Shown here piece by piece: positions 44,146 to 51,877 of a stretch of DNA of 64,000 nt. How positions within the stretch are numbered: position 1 is the first letter of the stretch; the number at the start of each line of letters is the position of its first letter. Made by a program: the position numbers and the translations under genes. Origin of the DNA: Bifidobacterium colobi (GTDB taxonomy: Bacteria > Actinomycetota > Actinomycetes > Actinomycetales > Bifidobacteriaceae). The DNA lies in the NCBI RefSeq assembly GCF_018555455.1, contig NZ_JAFEJU010000002.1:62001-126000 (forward strand). The letters are read 5' to 3'. The notes below the pieces were generated by a model. The model saw only the letters and a program-made list of their open reading frames with translations, did no database searches and was not told the origin of the DNA.

Positions 44146-44282
44146 TTAACTGACGGTTTTATAACACTGACTGACGGTTATTAAACGCTGACTGACGGTT
44201 TTATAACGAATTCCGTTGGAAATCCTTCAGTCAATGTGAGAAATCCGTCAGTCAATGTTGGGAAACCGTCAGTTATTGTGTG
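44146..44282. repeat. Mirrored 21-bp repeat array, left copy
   Basis: Three 21-bp units of the type CTGACTGACGGTTTTATAACG (44146, 44167, 44188), an 11-nt centre AATTCCGTTGG (44209-44219), then three 21-bp units of inverted sense, type AAATCCGTCAGTCAATG plus 4 nt (44220, 44241, 44262). The two sides can pair through TTGACTGACGG/CCGTCAGTCAA, forming one long cruciform. Confidence 0.92.
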
Positions 44283-44333
44283 TGGGCGGCAGTAGGGACC
44301 TGTCTCCCATGAGGACTGTCTCGGACTATGCGT

Positions 44334-44375
44334 AATCGGTAGAACTGTCTTCAGAATCGGTAGAACCGTCTTCAG
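44334..44375. repeat. Two direct 21-bp repeats
   Basis: The unit begins AATCGGTAGAACTGTC and ends TTCAG; the second copy (44355-44375) differs at one base. A fragment of a third follows. The length equals the units of the neighbouring array but the sequence is unrelated. Confidence 0.85.
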
Positions 44376-44440
44376 AATATGTAGTCGGTTTTGATCACCT
44401 TGTGTGATTCCGACATAACGCGCAGATTGATAAGCGTCGA

Positions 44441-44465
44441 TGTGGATAACCAAAAGTTATCCACA
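44441..44465. promoter_or_regulatory. Inverted pair of DnaA-box sequences / candidate operator
   Basis: TGTGGATAA (44441-44449), 7 nt, TTATCCACA (44457-44465). Each half is the consensus DnaA box on opposite strands. As a hairpin it is a 10-bp stem with a 5-nt loop. It lies 80 nt upstream of the AbiEi-like gene, so it could equally be an autoregulatory inverted repeat. Confidence 0.7.
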
Positions 44466-44544
44466 GTGGTTGTTACTCCGTCATAGTATCCACAATTGCC
44501 GGAAGAGCTTGCGTAGTTTCGACCAACCCTTTTAGCGTTGGAAC

Positions 44545-45546
44545 ATGGGTACGTATTCATTAATCATGGAAAAGCTAATTGACGCTCAACGTCGAGGTCA
44601 GTGTATGAGAGCTTCGGGAGCTTCGGAGTACATGTTGCTCAAACGAATGACGGAGCGAGGCGAAGTCGTTCGAACATATCCCAATATGTACATGAACGGC
44701 GGCTACTGGAATGGACTGACACCTGCTGCACAGATGCTGCATATCATGCGAGCGATTTCAGCCGACAGTCCCGATACGGTGTTTGCTGGAATTTCGGCAG
44801 CATGTGCGTGGAATCTGGACCATTCGACGTACTTGCATACCCGGGATAGTCGAATTGTGATGGCTGCAAGTGGTGGGACGACTGCAAATGGTTATTGCAA
44901 GCAGATACGCAGATTCTATGTGCCGCAACATGAAATCGAACAGGCACAATGTGTTGCCGGGGTTAAAGTCACGAGTATTCAGCGTACGTTATTCGACTGC
45001 GGTCGCATGTATGAGCCTCGTAGTGCTCTGTCATTTTATGATTCAGCTATACGCCAAGGTTTGATTACTCAAGAGGACATTCTGAAATATACGTATGAAA
45101 AGCATCGCTGCCGTAATCAATTCCCGGCCCGTGCCCTTGCTGGTTTTGCCAATGGCCTTAGTGAAAATGGTGGCGAATCATTTTGCTATGCAACGATGGC
45201 TGAAGAAGGGATTAGTCTGCCGGAACAGCAGGTTGAATTTATTGATGTGAATAATGCAAACGCCGCGTATCGCGTTGATTATTTATGGAGATTGTCTGAT
45301 GGAAGCATAGTAGTTGGTGAGTTTGACGGACAAAAGAAGTACGTAGATCCTTCAATGGCCCAAGGCCAGAATGTCAGCGGCGTGGTCAGCCAGGAACGCA
45401 GTCGTCAGAATGCGCTGATGGCGCTCGGTGTGGATCGTTGTGTGCGATGGTTCTTTGCCGATGCGTACCATCGATTGCCTATGAAAAAAACTTTGGAGAA
45501 GGCTGGTGTGCCTATAGGCAAACCATATGCGCCATGGCTCCGATGA
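44545..45546 (+). CDS. AbiEi-like protein with nuclease-like C-terminus
   Basis: A 333-aa protein of a type common in actinobacteria. The N-terminal half resembles AbiEi antitoxins: a winged-helix start (ASEYMLLKRMTERGEVVRTY), LTPAAQMLHIMRAISADSPD and the core FAGISAACAWNL, then VTSIQRTLFDCGR near residue 155. The C-terminal part has a PD-(D/E)XK-like order: Glu near 211 (GGESFCYATM), Asp near 245 (VDYLWRL) and VVGEFDGQKKY near 259. No AbiEii toxin gene follows, so it is solitary. It is AT-richer than its surroundings and bracketed by repeat arrays. The start has no clear ribosome site; ATG 44566 is an alternative. Confidence 0.75.
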   Translation: MGTYSLIMEKLIDAQRRGQCMRASGASEYMLLKRMTERGEVVRTYPNMYMNGGYWNGLTPAAQMLHIMRAISADSPDTVFAGISAACAWNLDHSTYLHTRDSRIVMAASGGTTANGYCKQIRRFYVPQHEIEQAQCVAGVKVTSIQRTLFDCGRMYEPRSALSFYDSAIRQGLITQEDILKYTYEKHRCRNQFPARALAGFANGLSENGGESFCYATMAEEGISLPEQQVEFIDVNNANAAYRVDYLWRLSDGSIVVGEFDGQKKYVDPSMAQGQNVSGVVSQERSRQNALMALGVDRCVRWFFADAYHRLPMKKTLEKAGVPIGKPYAPWLR

Positions 45547-45759
45547 TTATAAGAGCGATTTTTGCTGCTGCTTGCTGCTTAACGCTAGTGTTTTCGTCGC
45601 CTATAATGATTGCTTTTTGTGTCCGCATTGCGTTAGTCATATCTATCGGCGGTTCGAATTAGTTGACATCTGTTGCTTGTCTGAGCCTAGCTGCTTGGTT
45701 CGTTGCTTGGTTCGGTGACAGGATTTCAGAAATCGAACTCAGTCCTCTCCTCAGCTTGA
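45547..45759. other. AT-rich intergenic segment after the AbiEi-like gene
   Basis: About 210 nt of lower GC than the chromosome. Short reading frames here are rich in Cys and hydrophobic residues but resemble no protein, and none has a convincing start. No convincing RNA or terminator seen. Confidence 0.45.
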
Positions 45760-45917
45760 TTGACTGACGGTTATCTAACATTGACTGACGGTTATTTAAC
45801 GCTGACTGACGGTTTTATAACGAATTTCGTTGGAAATCCTTCAGTCAATGTGAGGAATCCGTCAGTCGGTGTGGGAAATCCGTCAGTCAATGTGGGAAAT
45901 CCGTCAGTCAGTGGAGA
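45760..45917. repeat. Mirrored 21-bp repeat array, right copy
   Basis: Three plus-sense units (45760, 45781, 45802), an 11-nt centre AATTTCGTTGG (45823-45833), then four units of inverted sense (45834, 45855, 45876, 45897). The block 45802-45854 equals 44188-44240 at 52 of 53 positions. The last unit supplies the stop codon of the minus-strand MFS gene. Confidence 0.93.
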
Positions 45918-47614
45918 GAATGGAGCCGTTCGCGCAATGCGTGGAGTGATATGGCGTCGCGCATGTGGCCGGCACCGTCACCGCGCACGCCAAAGGCCAC
46001 CATGAGCACCATCACGAAGCAGATGCCGGCGGAAATACGCAGCGCCCACTGAATACCGAAAATCGAGGCAGCCACGTTGGATGCGCCGGAGGCGTGATTC
46101 CACGCGGCGAACGTTTCCATCAGAATCACCAGGACCGGAGCGCCCACCGCACCGGCAATCTGGCGTGCCGTGTTGGTCACCGATGAGCCAGCGGACACTT
46201 CATCCGGCCCGTTCAAACAATTCAACGACCATGTGGTAATCGGCATCAGCAGGAATCCCATGCCAATCTGGCGGACGAACTGGCAGATCGACACCCACCA
46301 GATCCACGTGTCCATCGCAACCAAAGACATGCCGATGGTACCAATCGTCAGCACGATCGAACCGAACAGGGCCACGGGTCGTGCGCCAAAGCGGTCCATG
46401 GCGCGCCCGCCAAAGAACTGGGAGACGCATTGGCCGATGGCGCCCGGCAGCATAATCAGGCCGCTCATCGTTGCCGTGAACCCACGATCGGTCTGGATAT
46501 AGAGCGGCATGATGACCAGAATCGAACTGAAGGCAAAGAACGCCAGCGACGCGGTAATGGTGCCTACGGTAAAGGAGCGGTTCTTCAGCACGCGAAGATC
46601 AAGCAGTGGAGGCTGCGGAAGGGCGTGCGGATGGGTTGGTGTTTCTGCTGTGGCGTTTACGCTGCTCATGCCCGCCGCCGCAATTCTGGCCTTGGCTTCA
46701 CGATAACGACGTCCGTGGCGCAGATTGCGCAGTACAAACCAGATGATGCCAATCAGGCCCACGATCATCGGCCCCCACACGGCTGGTGCGGCGAACCCGT
46801 AGGTTTCCGAATTGGTGAAGCCGAACATCAGCCCGCCGAAGCCGATCACCGACAGCGACACCGAGAAGAAGTCCGCGCGGGCGGAAGGATCGTGGGAACC
46901 GAAGTTATGCAGCCAGAATACGGCGGCGAGCAACGACAGTACGCCGATAATCGTCATGGTCAGGAAGATCGATCGCCATCCGTTGGCATCGGTTTGCCAT
47001 CCGCCCAACGTCGGTCCGATGGCCGGGGCGACGCTCATGGCCATGCCCACGGTGCCCATCGCGAAACCGCGGCGTGACAGCGGATAAATCGAGAATACGG
47101 TGATTTGCAGCACCGGCCACATCACGCCTGTACCCGCGGCCTCAAGCACGCGGCCGAGCAGCACCCACACAAAGTTCGGCCCGAGCCATGCCATGATCGA
47201 ACCGACGGTGAACACCGCCATCGAACAGATCACGATTTGGCGGGTGGAGAATCGGCGGGTCAGATATGCGGTCAATGGCACCATAACGCCCATGACCAGC
47301 TGGAATACGGATGTGAGCCATTGGCCGGTGGTGACGGAGATGCCGAATTCGCTAACGATGATTGGCAGCGCGGAACTTAATTGCAGCTGGGTAAAGTTTC
47401 CAACAAAAGTGATGAAGGTAAGAATGGCGATGGAAACGAATGCTGCACGGCTGAGTTTGCCGTCCACATAGGATTCCTCTTGGCTTAGTACACGCTGCAA
47501 TTCGCTAGTGCGATGTTTGATTCCGCTCTCTCCAGCCACACAACACTCCACTTCTGCGCTCGGTCGGAAAAGCTTAGGACTGGTGATTCGGCTCGGTGAT
47601 ACAGCCTGTTTCAT
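45908..47614 (-). CDS. MFS drug exporter, DHA2 family (14 TM)
   Basis: A roughly 568-aa multidrug efflux protein. Landmarks: LPIIVSEFGISVTTGQWLTS after helix 1, LTRRFSTRQIVICSMAVF (motif A region), VLLGRVLEAAGTGVMWPVLQ, and WRSIFLTMTIIGVLSLLAAV; a polar loop with an alanine/threonine-rich segment lies mid-protein. The frame is open to a GTG at 47683, but ATG 47614 has AGGGG next to it and is preferred; the first 60 residues are polar and poorly conserved in either case. Its TGA stop lies in the last 21-bp unit of the right repeat array. Confidence 0.87.
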   Translation of the reverse strand: MKQAVSPSRITSPKLFRPSAEVECCVAGESGIKHRTSELQRVLSQEESYVDGKLSRAAFVSIAILTFITFVGNFTQLQLSSALPIIVSEFGISVTTGQWLTSVFQLVMGVMVPLTAYLTRRFSTRQIVICSMAVFTVGSIMAWLGPNFVWVLLGRVLEAAGTGVMWPVLQITVFSIYPLSRRGFAMGTVGMAMSVAPAIGPTLGGWQTDANGWRSIFLTMTIIGVLSLLAAVFWLHNFGSHDPSARADFFSVSLSVIGFGGLMFGFTNSETYGFAAPAVWGPMIVGLIGIIWFVLRNLRHGRRYREAKARIAAAGMSSVNATAETPTHPHALPQPPLLDLRVLKNRSFTVGTITASLAFFAFSSILVIMPLYIQTDRGFTATMSGLIMLPGAIGQCVSQFFGGRAMDRFGARPVALFGSIVLTIGTIGMSLVAMDTWIWWVSICQFVRQIGMGFLLMPITTWSLNCLNGPDEVSAGSSVTNTARQIAGAVGAPVLVILMETFAAWNHASGASNVAASIFGIQWALRISAGICFVMVLMVAFGVRGDGAGHMRDAISLHALRERLHSLH

Positions 47615-47720
47615 CCCCTGCTGGACTCGGTGGCAGGTGCCATTTGCTTCTGTGCTTGGCCGGGCGGCACCTTTAGAAAGCACTCACATACACTACGCCG
47701 CGGGGTGGTCTGATGATGAT

Positions 47721-47758
47721 ATGCGAACGCGCCGGCTGTTGCTCCGGCGCGTTCGCAT
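47721..47758. terminator. Perfect 15-bp hairpin
   Basis: ATGCGAACGCGCCGG (47721-47735) pairs exactly with CCGGCGCGTTCGCAT (47744-47758), 8-nt loop. It follows the gene ending at 47789 on the minus strand. There is no T-run, so it is terminator-like only. Confidence 0.7.
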
Positions 47759-47788
47759 AAACAGTGAAGATTGCTGCTGATTCGGTGA

Positions 47789-48220
47789 TCAGGCGGCCTT
47801 CTTGCGACCGCGACGCTTCATGATGCCGGATACGGCTGAGTCAGCGTCGAAGATAACCGTTTTGTTTTCCGGATATGCCGCGCCGTTGACCGCCTGGTAG
47901 GCGACTTCGCCTTCAGGAGCTTCAGGCAGAGTGAAGAATGCCTTAACGGCTTCCACCAGCGTTGGCTCCTTGATATTCGCCGATGACGCGGTGCCGGCGA
48001 CCTTGCTGAACTTGATGGCGTTATCCGCTTTGGCGGTGGTCGGAGTGACGGCGATCTGTCGGGTCTTCTCGTTGATCAGGACCTTGACATACGCGGGGGA
48101 GCCCAGCACTTCGGAGGTGGCCTTGTTAAAACGGATGGCGGTTTCGGTCACGGTCATCACGGTTTTGCCGACCGGCTTGACGAGCTGGACTTCCTCAAAA
48201 CCTTGCAATAATGAAGCCAT
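47789..48220 (-). CDS. Conserved hypothetical protein with basic C-terminal tail
   Basis: A 143-aa soluble protein not recognised. The first 85 residues are mixed alpha/beta (MTVTETAIRFNKATSEVLGS, YVKVLINEKTRQIAVTP), the last 40 include an acidic stretch (LPEAPEGEVAYQ) and a very basic end (MKRRGRKKAA). The basic tail suggests contact with nucleic acid, but this is a guess. An AGGAG site 7 nt before the ATG supports it as a real gene. It lies alone between hairpins. Confidence 0.7.
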   Translation of the reverse strand: MASLLQGFEEVQLVKPVGKTVMTVTETAIRFNKATSEVLGSPAYVKVLINEKTRQIAVTPTTAKADNAIKFSKVAGTASSANIKEPTLVEAVKAFFTLPEAPEGEVAYQAVNGAAYPENKTVIFDADSAVSGIMKRRGRKKAA

Positions 48221-48353
48221 AATAATGCTCCTATATGAAACAGAATTCCCGATATTGTTTTCTCGATAATTCTAACTAAATAATCGAAAATATTGCAAAT
48301 TACCAGCAGAATTGCGAGGTCCTTTTTGAACCTTTTTGAATGTAGGGATACGC

Positions 48354-48379
48354 AAAAGCCCCGCCTGATGGCAGGGCTT
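48354..48379 (-). terminator. Rho-independent terminator of the Rpf-like gene
   Basis: On the minus strand AAGCCCTGCC pairs with GGCGGGGCTT around ATCA, followed by TTTT. Confidence 0.88.
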
Positions 48380-48419
48380 ATTGTGAAGAGTATCGTGCAA
48401 GCTATATCACTTATGAATC

Positions 48420-49427
48420 CTAGTAGCTCTTGTACTGCTGCCAATGCGCATAGGCGCCGGCAATCGATCCATAGCGGCCGTTGCAATAATTCACGAACCA
48501 CTTGAACTGGGTCTGGTAGTTTGTGGCCCAGTCGGAACCGGCCGAAGCCATCTTGCTGCCAGGCAGCGCCTGAGGAAGACCGTAGGCGCCGGAGGAAGGA
48601 TTCGTGGCAGTGGGATTCCAGCCGGATTCATGGTTGATGATGAAGTTCGCGGCGGTGAAGTCCTCTTCGCTGTACCCGTTGGAAAGCAGCCAATCATGTG
48701 CCCAAGTCTGCATTTCACCGGCCGGCACTGTGGTGCCCAAGCTGGTCGACGAGCTGGAAGATGACGACGAGGAGCCGGTGCCCACCAGAATCACCTTATC
48801 GACCGGAGCCTTCTTGACCCAGGATGCGAACACGTTGGAGGACACGACCTTGTTGCCGGCGCGGGTCACCAGGGAGGTGGTCTCCATCACGCCGTTCTGA
48901 CCTTCGGTCTCCACCTTTTCGGTGCCCTTGGGCAGGCTGGAGGTTTCCTTGCGGACCTCGTTGAACGGAATATCCGTGTCGCTGGTCTCCACCTCAGCGC
49001 CTGCACGGTTAATGGTGATGACCGTGGACTCGGTGACCTTGCTCTTCAACGACGGGGACACGGTGTCGCTCGGATCCAGTGTGATATTGCCGGCTTCGAG
49101 CACGTCCTTAACGGTTTTCATCTCGCTTTTCTCGCCAAGCACCACACGCGAATCGCCGTTGATCTTCACGGTGACGTACGTGGTGTTCTTGTCTGCGCCG
49201 TTCAGATTGCCGCGCGCTGCGGAACGTGAGGCTGCGGAGTCGGTGACGGAGAACGCACTGAGCTGGGTGTTGGGCTGCACGGTATCCGACTGGTAGAAGT
49301 TGCGGGATACGAATCCTGCACCGGCGATCAACCCTCCGGCGGCAATCACCGCACCGATTTTGGCCCACTGACGCTTGCTGAGGCTCAGGGACTTGAGGGG
49401 GGAGGTTTTCCTGCCGTGTCTCGTCAT
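48420..49427 (-). CDS. G5-domain cell-wall lytic protein (Rpf/transglycosylase-like)
   Basis: A 335-aa exported protein. A basic N-terminus precedes a membrane or signal segment (IGAVIAAGGLIAGAGFV, residues 25-41). A DUF348 repeat (TYVTVKINGDSRVVLGEKSE) is followed by a G5 domain (IPFNEVRKETSSLPKGTEKV near 152). After a serine-rich linker comes a lysozyme-like domain with the probable catalytic Glu in INHESGWNPTATNPSSGAYG. This is the layout of resuscitation-promoting factors and related peptidoglycan hydrolases, which cut glycan strands during growth. Start at 49427, preceded by CAAGGAGCG. It has its own terminator. Confidence 0.9.
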   Translation of the reverse strand: MTRHGRKTSPLKSLSLSKRQWAKIGAVIAAGGLIAGAGFVSRNFYQSDTVQPNTQLSAFSVTDSAASRSAARGNLNGADKNTTYVTVKINGDSRVVLGEKSEMKTVKDVLEAGNITLDPSDTVSPSLKSKVTESTVITINRAGAEVETSDTDIPFNEVRKETSSLPKGTEKVETEGQNGVMETTSLVTRAGNKVVSSNVFASWVKKAPVDKVILVGTGSSSSSSSSSTSLGTTVPAGEMQTWAHDWLLSNGYSEEDFTAANFIINHESGWNPTATNPSSGAYGLPQALPGSKMASAGSDWATNYQTQFKWFVNYCNGRYGSIAGAYAHWQQYKSY

Positions 49428-49564
49428 TACGCTCCTTGCGTTGATTGCAACTCGATGAACGACTATATAACCGCATCAATTGTGCAGATGGTGTATGGCG
49501 TATTGCCTATGACCAAGCTGCACACATCGCTCTCCATGATAGACGGGGCGGTGGATGAACAACG

Positions 49565-49603
49565 ATATGCCGACTCTGCGAGAGATGGCAGAAGTCGGCA
49601 TAT
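49565..49603 (-). terminator. Hairpin downstream of trxA
   Basis: ATATGCCGACT (49565-49575) pairs with AGTCGGCATAT (49593-49603); inner CTGC/GCAG extends the stem past a bulge. A second stem GGTGATTGC (49641-49649) with GCAATCACC (49673-49681) lies closer to trxA. Together they fill the 300-nt gap to the Rpf-like gene, which contains no gene of its own. Confidence 0.6.
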
Positions 49604-49693
49604 GTAGTGGTTGGCTTGGCTGAATAGCGCCAAATATAGTGGTGATTGCTGATGCGCCTGCTTCAGTGATCGGCAATCACCATTCAGTCGGCG

Positions 49694-49732
49694 ATTACTC
49701 GTCGATTACTCGTCGATTACTCGTCGATTACT
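49694..49732. repeat. Tandem 11-bp repeats overlapping the trxA stop
   Basis: The unit TCGATTACTCG (with its neighbours) repeats about four times at 11-bp spacing: CGATTACTCG at 49692, 49703, 49714 and, ending differently, 49725. The TAA stop of trxA lies in the last unit, and each unit carries another TAA on that strand. Confidence 0.9.
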
Positions 49733-50099
49733 CAGCGGCTTGCGCGGCTGCTTGTGCCTTGGCGGCAGCAAGGTCGAGCGCCCTGGCCTGACCGATCAGA
49801 TCGTCCAGGTCGGCGGCCTGCAATGCGCCGGCCTGCTGGAAGATGACCTCGCCCTGCTTGGCGATCATCAGCGTGGGCACGGCCTGAATGCCGGCTGCCT
49901 GAGCCAGATCCTGATTGGCATCGATGTCCACCTTCACGAACGCGATGTCCTTATTCTCCGGCTTGTCGGAAGCCGCCTCGAAAATCGGGCCGAATGCGCG
50001 GCACGGGCCGCACCAGGTGGCCCAGAAGTCCACGAACACGATTTCATTGTCGGTGATCGTCTGCTCGAATTGCGCGGAAGTGATGGCCTTGGTCGCCAT
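49728..50099 (-). CDS. trxA: Thioredoxin
   Basis: A 123-aa thioredoxin: the active site is FWATWCGPCRAFG (Cys31 and Cys34), with VKVDIDANQDLAQAAGIQAV and the cis-proline in VPTLMIAKQG. It reduces protein disulfides in the cytoplasm. ATG 50099 is preferred: AAGGAGAGG lies just upstream, and the frame beyond it (to 50441) is not thioredoxin-like. The last 20 residues form an alanine-rich tail beyond the normal fold. Short tandem repeats overlap the stop codon. Confidence 0.95.
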   Translation of the reverse strand: MATKAITSAQFEQTITDNEIVFVDFWATWCGPCRAFGPIFEAASDKPENKDIAFVKVDIDANQDLAQAAGIQAVPTLMIAKQGEVIFQQAGALQAADLDDLIGQARALDLAAAKAQAAAQAAE

Positions 50100-50286
50100 A
50101 TGCCTCTCCTTGATGGTTGTGTTGGTGATATGTGGTGCGTTCTGGGCTCCAGCTTGACAGCACCACCCAACAATTCGCGCATGGAAAAGACCGGACGCGC
50201 CGTTGACTACGCCACAAGCCAAACGTTTGCCCATATTTCGCTGAAAGATGAGCCGCCACCCAATTACGCGCGCGATAATGGGAACC

Positions 50287-50919
50287 ATGCCAGTCATGAA
50301 TGATGAAGTGCCCGACGAGGGCGATTTCGATGCAGGCCGCAAGCGCGGCGAATTCGACAACATCACTCCCGAGGACTTCATCCACGGAGGTGGGGCGGGA
50401 CACAGCAATCCTCCGGGGTGGCTTGGCCCCGCGGACATCAATCGTGCGCGCCATCAGATGCCGATTGCCTATGTGGAGATTGTGCCGGTGCGCACCGATG
50501 ATATGGGTCGCATCGCACAGGTCGGCTCGCTACTGCGCGTTTCGGATGATGGATCGATCGAACGCACGCTGATTACCGGCCGAGTGCTGTTCCATGAGAC
50601 GTTGCGCGAGGCCATCGCCCGCAATGTGGCCAAGGATCTGGGCGATATCGCGCTGCCGTTGCTGCCCGCTTCGCTCCAGCCGTTCACCGTGGCCGAGTTC
50701 TTCCCGACCCCGGGCCTGAGCGAATACTATGACCCACGCCAGCATGCGATCGCCTTGTGCTACGTAGTGGCCATCGCCGGTGACTGCAAACCGCAGGATG
50801 AGACGCTTGACGTGGAGTGGGTCGATCCCAAGAGCGATCTGATGGACAAGTTCGTGGACCAGATGGTCAATGGACATGGGCGCATTGTGCGTCAGGCGCT
50901 GGCTTGGGCAGGCGTGTGA
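50287..50919 (+). CDS. Nudix-fold protein (DUF4916 type)
   Basis: A 210-aa protein resembling actinobacterial DUF4916 proteins, which have a Nudix hydrolase fold. It has IAYVEIVPVRTDDMGRIAQV near residue 60, RVLFHETLREAIARNVAKDL near 95 in the place of the Nudix helix, and AEFFPTPGLSEYYDPRQHAI. The canonical GX5EX7REUXEEXGU box is not intact (no REVQEE), so catalytic activity is doubtful. The start at 50287 is chosen because GATAAT at 50274-50279 ends 7 nt upstream, the arrangement of a leaderless promoter; no ribosome site is seen. Confidence 0.8.
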   Translation: MPVMNDEVPDEGDFDAGRKRGEFDNITPEDFIHGGGAGHSNPPGWLGPADINRARHQMPIAYVEIVPVRTDDMGRIAQVGSLLRVSDDGSIERTLITGRVLFHETLREAIARNVAKDLGDIALPLLPASLQPFTVAEFFPTPGLSEYYDPRQHAIALCYVVAIAGDCKPQDETLDVEWVDPKSDLMDKFVDQMVNGHGRIVRQALAWAGV

Positions 50920-51025
50920 ACGCGCGGCGGTAATACCGCATTGCAGCGGCGACTGCGCCGGTAATGCAGCTACCGCATGGTGGCATGTTGAATACGTGTT
51001 GAATCTCGAATTCAAGGAAGTGCAT

Positions 51026-51871
51026 ATGGCAATCGAATTGGTCAATCATGTCTATCGCGAAGGCGAAGGCGTGCCGGTGGTGCTGATGAACGCCTATCCG
51101 GTGGATCACCGCATGTGGGACGTGTGCGCGAAGGCGCTCGCGGATCTTTCTTACCTGAATGATGTGCCTCCGTTCCCGATCTGGGCGCCGGATATGGCAG
51201 GCTCCGGCGAATCCCCGGTGCCAAGCGCCGAGGATTCCGGCCCTCAACTGGCGAACGGCGCTTATACCGAGGCGCTTGACCGTTTGGCGGACGCTTATGT
51301 GGCGCTGATCAACGATGCCGGCTACAGCCAAGCCATCTGGGTGGGATTGTCGATGGGCGGTTATGTGGCGATGGATATCCAGCGCCGCCACCCTGAAACG
51401 GTGGCCGGTCTGGCCCTATGCGACACCATGGCCGCATCCGACGGCACCGGCGGCGAAGGCCGCCTTGCTATGGCGGATGCCGCAGAGCAGACCAACTCCG
51501 TGGAACCGGTCATGCATTTCGCCAAGCCGGCAGACGGCGATTCTACAGTGAAGAAAACCCCGGAATTCATCACCACCATGACCACATGGATTGAGGAACA
51601 GAATCCCGCCGGCCTGGCATGGCGTCAACGCATGACGTACGGCCGCCCGGACATGGGTAATGTTCCGGAAACCATCACCGCCCCGACTGTGGTGGTGTCC
51701 GGTGAACTCGATCCCACCAGCAACCCGAGTGTGATGAAGCCGCTCGCCGACCGCATCGCCGGCGCACAATTCGTCGACATTCCTGATTGCGGACACTTCA
51801 GCGCCGTTGAACATCCGGAGACCGTGGCGCGCGCGCTGCTGTCCCTGGTCCGCCGCGTACAGGAGCAGTAA
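51026..51871 (+). CDS. Alpha/beta-fold hydrolase
   Basis: A 281-aa serine hydrolase. The nucleophile is in the elbow WVGLSMGGYVAM (Ser near residue 113). The acid is probably Asp in VVSGELDPTSNPSV near 229 and the base His in IPDCGHFSAVEHPE near 254. The oxyanion region is LMNAYPVDHRMWD. It is cytoplasmic with no signal peptide. Substrate unknown: esters, lactones or peptides are possible. AAGGAAG precedes the ATG; the long open frame to 50870 overlaps the previous gene and is not used. It is followed 6 nt later by nudC. Confidence 0.9.
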   Translation: MAIELVNHVYREGEGVPVVLMNAYPVDHRMWDVCAKALADLSYLNDVPPFPIWAPDMAGSGESPVPSAEDSGPQLANGAYTEALDRLADAYVALINDAGYSQAIWVGLSMGGYVAMDIQRRHPETVAGLALCDTMAASDGTGGEGRLAMADAAEQTNSVEPVMHFAKPADGDSTVKKTPEFITTMTTWIEEQNPAGLAWRQRMTYGRPDMGNVPETITAPTVVVSGELDPTSNPSVMKPLADRIAGAQFVDIPDCGHFSAVEHPETVARALLSLVRRVQEQ

Positions 51872-51877
51872 TCAGCC

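Noticed and set aside
44146..45917. A CRISPR array in the 21-bp repeats
   Set aside because: Units are contiguous with no unique spacers, and the second half is inverted; no cas genes are present.
48318..48340. A short repeat of CCTTTTTGAA as a regulatory element
   Set aside because: Only two units of 10 bp in a gap between two minus-strand genes; too little to interpret.
50287..50919. Active Nudix hydrolase
   Set aside because: The fold is likely, but the catalytic box REUxEE is not intact, so only a Nudix-like name is given.
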